NCBI GenBank assembly: GCA_014529385.2
Contig: CM043959.1
Location: 85,293,029-85,357,028 of the forward strand
Origin: Adiantum capillus-veneris
Taxonomy: Eukaryota > Streptophyta > Polypodiopsida > Polypodiales > Pteridaceae
Length of the DNA stretch: 64,000 nt
Direction: 5' to 3'
The translations under genes and the position numbers were made by a program. The notes beneath the pieces are model-generated. The model saw only the letters and a list, made by a program, of their open reading frames with translations, did not search any database and was not told the origin of the DNA. The stretch's first letter is position 1, and each line of letters begins with the position of its first letter. This document shows, one piece after another, positions 59,666 through 64,000 of this stretch.

Positions 59666-61583
59666 ACAAAACTATAATAGAGGAGGTAGGAGGAACCAAT
59701 TGTCACCCCCTAGAGAAAGAACACCCCCACCCCGAGCACCACCCCCACCAACACAAATTCTACATCCACCCCAGACACCACTACAAGCATCCATCCCACC
59801 TCTTCCACCAGCCCCACCACCTGATCACCCTGTAAACATCATAAGGCTAGAAGAGAAAGGAAAAGCCATAGTAGTGGATCCACCCAGAGCAAAGGAGAGG
59901 GACAAGGGTAAGGAGAAGGTAACCTTTTTAGAACCACTTGAAGCCATGACTGTGAAAAGAGCTAGGAGGGAGAAAGCTACACAATCAGATGATGAGAGAA
60001 GCATGAGAGGAGAAACTAGCAAGAGGCCATCCAGGCCACGACGGAAATTGGGCATCACCAACTTCCAGCTAGGGGAAAGTTCTAAGCCCTATGATCTAAC
60101 ATTGGATGTGGCAGAGCAAGGACCAAAAATTACATGGCCACAGCTGCTACATCTTGCACCAAAAGTAAGGCGACAATGGTCTAAAATGGTAAGTACAAGA
60201 CGCTCCAAAACAAAGGTAGCCGGAGAAATTTCGGGATGCAACATGGATGACATCCTTCCAATTGTCGACGTAAACATAAAAGGAAAGAGGGTTGGAAACA
60301 CCTACATTGATGGAGATGCACAAATCTGTGTAATGAGCGAAGCTATGATACTTCGATTAGGGCTCGAGGTTGACAGGCCTTCTCCATGCAAGGCAAAGAT
60401 GGCAAACAACGCAAAAGTAAAGTGTGTGGGTGTGGTAAGTGCCGTGAAAATCAAATCTTTCAACACTGAGGTAGAGGTAGATGTTTTTGTAATGCCTACT
60501 AAGGGGGAGGGCTATCCGTTTATTTTGGGAAGGCCTTGGTTGATGGCCATGAAGGCAAAAAAGGACTGGGGTACTGGCCTTCTACGCATGACCAGTAAGA
60601 AAGGGGAGACAATCTACTACAACATGAGGATTGGAAATCAGAAGCAAATGAATCTGGAAACATCGGCAGATGAAAACACTAGCGAATCTTGCAGTTCTGA
60701 GGAGGAGACCACATCCACCGACGAAAGTGACAGTTCCATTGATGTGATGGGTATCATTATGAAGGATCCACAAAGGGTAAGCACAAGTGGTGATCCATCA
60801 CCAAAAGGGCAACCCAATGAAGAGGAGAGAAAATCACCTGGCCTAGGAGGAAGTAGGTTGAAGGGTATGTTGTCTACGGAATTAACACTTGAGGAGAAAA
60901 ATATTTTTTTGCAAATGTTGATGGGATTTCCTAACCTGTTCATTGACAACTATGAAAGAATCACAGGCATTACAGTGGTGGAACATCATATTAAGCTGAA
61001 GGAAGGGGTAAAACCAGTTGTGCAAAAGCTACGACGATTGGGGGTCATACAAGAAAAGGCACTCTTGGCCGAGGTAAGGAAACTGCTGGAGGTGGGATTC
61101 ATCTATCCTGTAGAAAACTCAGAATGGGTGTCACCCGTAGTGGTGACGCCTAAAAAAAATGGTAAGTGGAGGGTCTGTGTTGACTACAAACCACTAAATG
61201 CAGCTACAAAGAGAGACCACTTTCCTCTCCCTTTCTTGGATAAAATTCTGAATGAAGTAGCGGGTTTTGAATGCTATACCGTCTGTGATGGTTATTCTGG
61301 ATACTTTCAAATACGCATAGCCTTGGAAGATCAGCTAAAAACCACTTTTATCACGCCATGGGTTTGTTTTGCATACAGGGTTATGCCATTTGGTCTCACA
61401 AATGCACCTGCCACATTCCAAAGATATGTCACATATGTTTTTCAACCGTTCTTTGGAACATCCATAAGAGTGTTCATTGATGATTTTTGTATATATAGCT
61501 CCCGTATTTCACATTTAGAAAAGGTAACTGAAGGTTTGGCCAGGTTGCAGAGCCTAGGTGGGTGGGCAATTAAATGTGGATAA
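59643..61583 (+). pseudogene. Protease and reverse transcriptase of the Tat-like element
   Basis: A Pro-rich linker (residues about 20-62) and a basic, charged segment precede the retropepsin: TYIDGDAQICVMSEAMILRL near 60,310 and FILGRPWLMAMKAKKDW near 60,520. An acidic, Ser-rich linker follows (residues about 338-370). Reverse transcriptase begins near 61,000: VEHHIKLKEGVKPV, EWVSPVVVTPKKNGKWRVCV, DGYSGYFQIRI, MPFGLTNAPATFQR, and the catalytic box VFIDDFCIY (near 61,480). The frame closes at 61,581 because of a GGGT duplication near 61,557-61,567 (GGTGGGTGGGC). The expected continuation, GGQLNVDKCHIG, is open in the next frame. The catalytic DD pair is intact. Confidence 0.8.
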
Positions 61584-62925
61584 ATGCCACATTGGGGAGA
61601 GTAAAGTCATTCTACTAGGCCATGAAATTTCAACAGAAGGTATCAACGCCGACCCAAGTAAGGTGTCCGCACTCATAGCCGTACCTTCACCAATGACCGC
61701 ACGTCAACTGGTCTCTTTTCTACAGAAGGTGAGGTACTTAAGTAAATTCATACATCTACTATCACAACTTGTTCTACCACTGCAACAACTCACTCAAAGA
61801 TCAACTTTCACTTGGGACGAGGAAAGCGAACATCACTACAACAAGGTAAAGGAGGTCTTAGCCACTCTGCCAACTATCTCACCACCTAAGTGGTATGAAA
61901 AATTCTATGTCACCTCAAGTGTTGGTGATGACTCATTGGGAGCTGTGCTACTCCAAAAGGATACGACGACATCTTTCATGAGGCCAATCTACTTCTCTAG
62001 TCGAATGATGACAGCAGGAGAGAAAGGTTTCACCCATGTGGAACACTTAGTCCTAGCTCTTAGATTTGCAACTACAAAGTTTAGGTCATATTTGCTGCCT
62101 AAGCAATTTGTGATTCTAACCACGGATGAAATATTTCCCTATGTTGTACAACACATGGATGTGTCTGCTAGAATTACTAAATGGCTAGTTCGTCTGCAAG
62201 AGTTTGACTACACGGTACAGGTAGAAAGCATGACAAGGGCAAGTTTGGGGGGACTCATGACCTACCAAGTCTTTGAAAGGAAGGAGAAGCAATCTAAGGA
62301 AGGAGAAGTCCGATTACCTCCAGTACCACCGATGGTAGAAGGAGCATACTCTCTCTACTTTGATGAAGCCTACAAGCGAGCGTCCGACAAAGCAGCTGCA
62401 GGCATAGTGGTCTTTGATGACAAAGGGACAAAGGTATTTTCATTGGGCCAATTGTTAGATTCACATTCTAACAATGAAGCTGAGTATGCAGCACTAACCA
62501 AGGGTCTACAATGGTGCGTCTCGCAAGGTGTACAACGCCTTAATGTATTTGGGGATGCTCTACTTCTGGTAAGGCAAGTAAATGGAGCATGGACATGCAA
62601 GAATCCTAGTTTAAGGACTCACTTAAGTGGTGTAAAAACCTTGCTGGGTAAGTTTGAAGAAGTTCAAATACACCATATCCCAAGGGCTCAAAACCAAGAA
62701 GCAGATGCCCTAGCAAGTGAAAGACTACAGGAAGTGGTGGTTGGAGCAATAAAACTAAAGCTCCCTCTATTTCAAGGAAGTGATGCCTTGCCTGACATCA
62801 TGCATTTTTTGGAAACAGGGGAATTCCCATCAGATTTAACAAAAGGACAGAAGCAATGGCTGACGCGGAAGGCCACAAGGTATCGACTCATCAATGATGG
62901 TTTGTACTGTAAGGGTAAGGACTAA
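61558..62925 (+). pseudogene. RT thumb, degenerate RNase H and a second, archaeal-type RNase H
   Basis: QLNVDKCHIGESKVILLGHE is the RT thumb, followed by the element's own RNase H region: SSVGDDSLGAVLLQKD, EKGFTHVEHLVLALRFAT, QEFDYTVQVES. The first catalytic Asp is replaced there. A second RNase H follows from about residue 265: YSLYFDEAYKRAS, NNEAEYAALTKGLQW, LNVFGDALLLVRQVNG and NQEADALASERL keep the D, E, D, D set. This double RNase H is typical of the Tat lineage of plant Gypsy elements. The frame stops at TAA 62,923-62,925, after which the same frame reopens immediately with ILRKVPLSQEITG. Confidence 0.8.
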
Positions 62926-64000
62926 ATACTCAGGAAGGTCCCTCTCTCTCAGGAAATCACGGGAGTAATTGCTAGCTGTCACGACGGGGTTTGTGGTGGT
63001 CACTTTGCCCTAGACATAACAAGTAGGAAAATCTTGCAGGCAGGCTTCATATGGCCTAGCCTCAACCGTGATGTACACCTCTGGTGCAAAACATGTAAGT
63101 TGTGTCAAAAGGCCGGCACTAGGTCACTTATGCCTGAACCACAGACACCTATTCTCTCATATGGCCCATTTGAAAAATGGGGTATCGATGCCATTGGGCC
63201 ATTACCTAGGGCCAACTCAGGAAAATTCTACATTATCATGGGATTCGACTACATGACTAGATGGGCAGAGGCTACAACCACCACTAGAATCACAGCGGTA
63301 GAGGTAGCTAAATTTATCTACGAGCACATATGTTGTAGGTTTGGCACACCTTTAGAGATCATCTCTGATAGAGGGCCAGGTTTCAGAGCAGACTTGGTAG
63401 GAGAATTAATGCAGAAACTGGGGATTACAAGGAGGCACTCTTCACCATATTACCCTCAATGTAATGGCCTAGTTGAAAAGGTAAATGGAATGGTTTCTAA
63501 AATTATTACCAAGCAGGTAAACAATCATCCTGAAGACTGGGATAAGTATCTACTACCAGCTTTATGGGCCTACAGAACTTCATTTCGTACATCCTTGGGA
63601 TTCACACCGTATCATCTAGTATTTGGTAAGGAAGAAATCTTGCCCATTGAAGTGCAACTACAAAGTCTCAGAGTAATGGCAAGCCAGCTTCAACAACCCA
63701 ACATGCATTTGAGAGATCACATCATCAACTTGGAAAGACTGCAGCTGGACAGAGAAGAAGCAATAAATTATTATGCAGCACAAGAAGAGCATAGACGGCT
63801 TAGCTTTAACACGCATCTCAGGAAAAAAGAATTGAAGAAAGGAATGTTGGTGCTCCGCTACGACAATCGCTTCGACACGCGCAAGGATAAGAAACTCCTA
63901 CTCCGATAGGAAGGTCCTTTCATCGTCAGGAAAAAGTATGCCAATGGAAGCTACCAGCTTATGGAGGCTAATGGAAAACTTCATAAAACCAGGGTAAATG
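62926..64000 (+). pseudogene. Integrase of the Tat-like element, cut by the window end
   Basis: In the same frame as the RNase H part, after one TAA. The zinc site is CHDGVCGGHF ... WCKTCKLCQ. The core has WGIDAIGPLP (first Asp), ISDRGPGF (second Asp) and CNGLVEKVNGMVSKI (Glu), so the D, D, E triad is present. Then come LLPALWAYRTSFRTSLGFTP and a second in-frame TAG at 63,907-63,909, followed by EGPFIVRKKYANGSYQL, where related elements have a Trp or Lys before EGPF. The reading is still open at 64,000; the end of integrase and the 3' LTR are outside. Confidence 0.8.

Noticed and set aside
1..64000. tRNA, rRNA or other structured RNA genes
   Set aside because: No tRNA A/B-box pair with a cloverleaf and no rRNA-like segment was recognised by eye; the only tRNA-related words are primer binding sites of the retroelements.

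Overview
The window looks like nuclear DNA of a land plant with a large, repeat-rich genome. It carries degenerate plant-type LINE, Copia, chromodomain Gypsy, Tat-type Gypsy and hAT sequences, short introns with GT..AG borders, and no bacterial-style gene packing. A non-flowering lineage is possible, because the transposase-like gene type at 23.9-27.1 kb is one I associate with such genomes, but the sequence alone does not name a species. No intact ordinary host gene was found: almost everything is mobile DNA or repeat.

Layout. 1-2.2 kb: degenerate array built on an 18-base core (GGTCCACCACTTGTCCAA). 2.4-5.1 kb, minus strand: a two-exon gene (gene A) with a ParB/sulfiredoxin-like domain followed by a degenerate adenine-methyltransferase-like domain. 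5.2-19.7 kb: large higher-order tandem array with the same core, roughly 35 units of about 420-440 bp, partly organised as ~860-bp dimers. 19.7-21.8 kb: AT-rich and microsatellite DNA. 21.8-23.8 kb: a second array with different spacing and flanks but the same core. 23.9-27.1 kb, plus strand: a gene (gene B) with a DUF8039-like N-terminus and a DUF7869-like RNase H-fold transposase-type core, interrupted by one in-frame TAG. Genes A and B are divergent, and both open just after a splice acceptor, so the arrays lie exactly where their promoters and leader introns should be. I read A + array + B as a candidate undescribed mobile-element or DNA-binding system; this is inference.

28.3-38.8 kb: a decayed L1-like LINE (plus strand) and a decayed Copia element (minus strand), whose junction is amplified in three ~2.0-kb tandem copies. 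A 288-bp MITE with perfect 23-bp terminal inverted repeats sits in the Copia element. 39.03-45.33 kb: a chromodomain Gypsy element bounded by ATTTT target duplications, with one chimeric LTR. 45.3-54.2 kb: mostly gene-free, with an hAT transposase remnant (48.3-49.0 kb) and a cluster of fold-back sequences next to poly-C tracts (50.4-51.1 kb). 54.2-55.7 kb, minus strand: gag remnant of another retroelement. 56.2-64.0 kb: LTR, gag and pol of a Tat-like Gypsy element with two RNase H domains, running off the window end.
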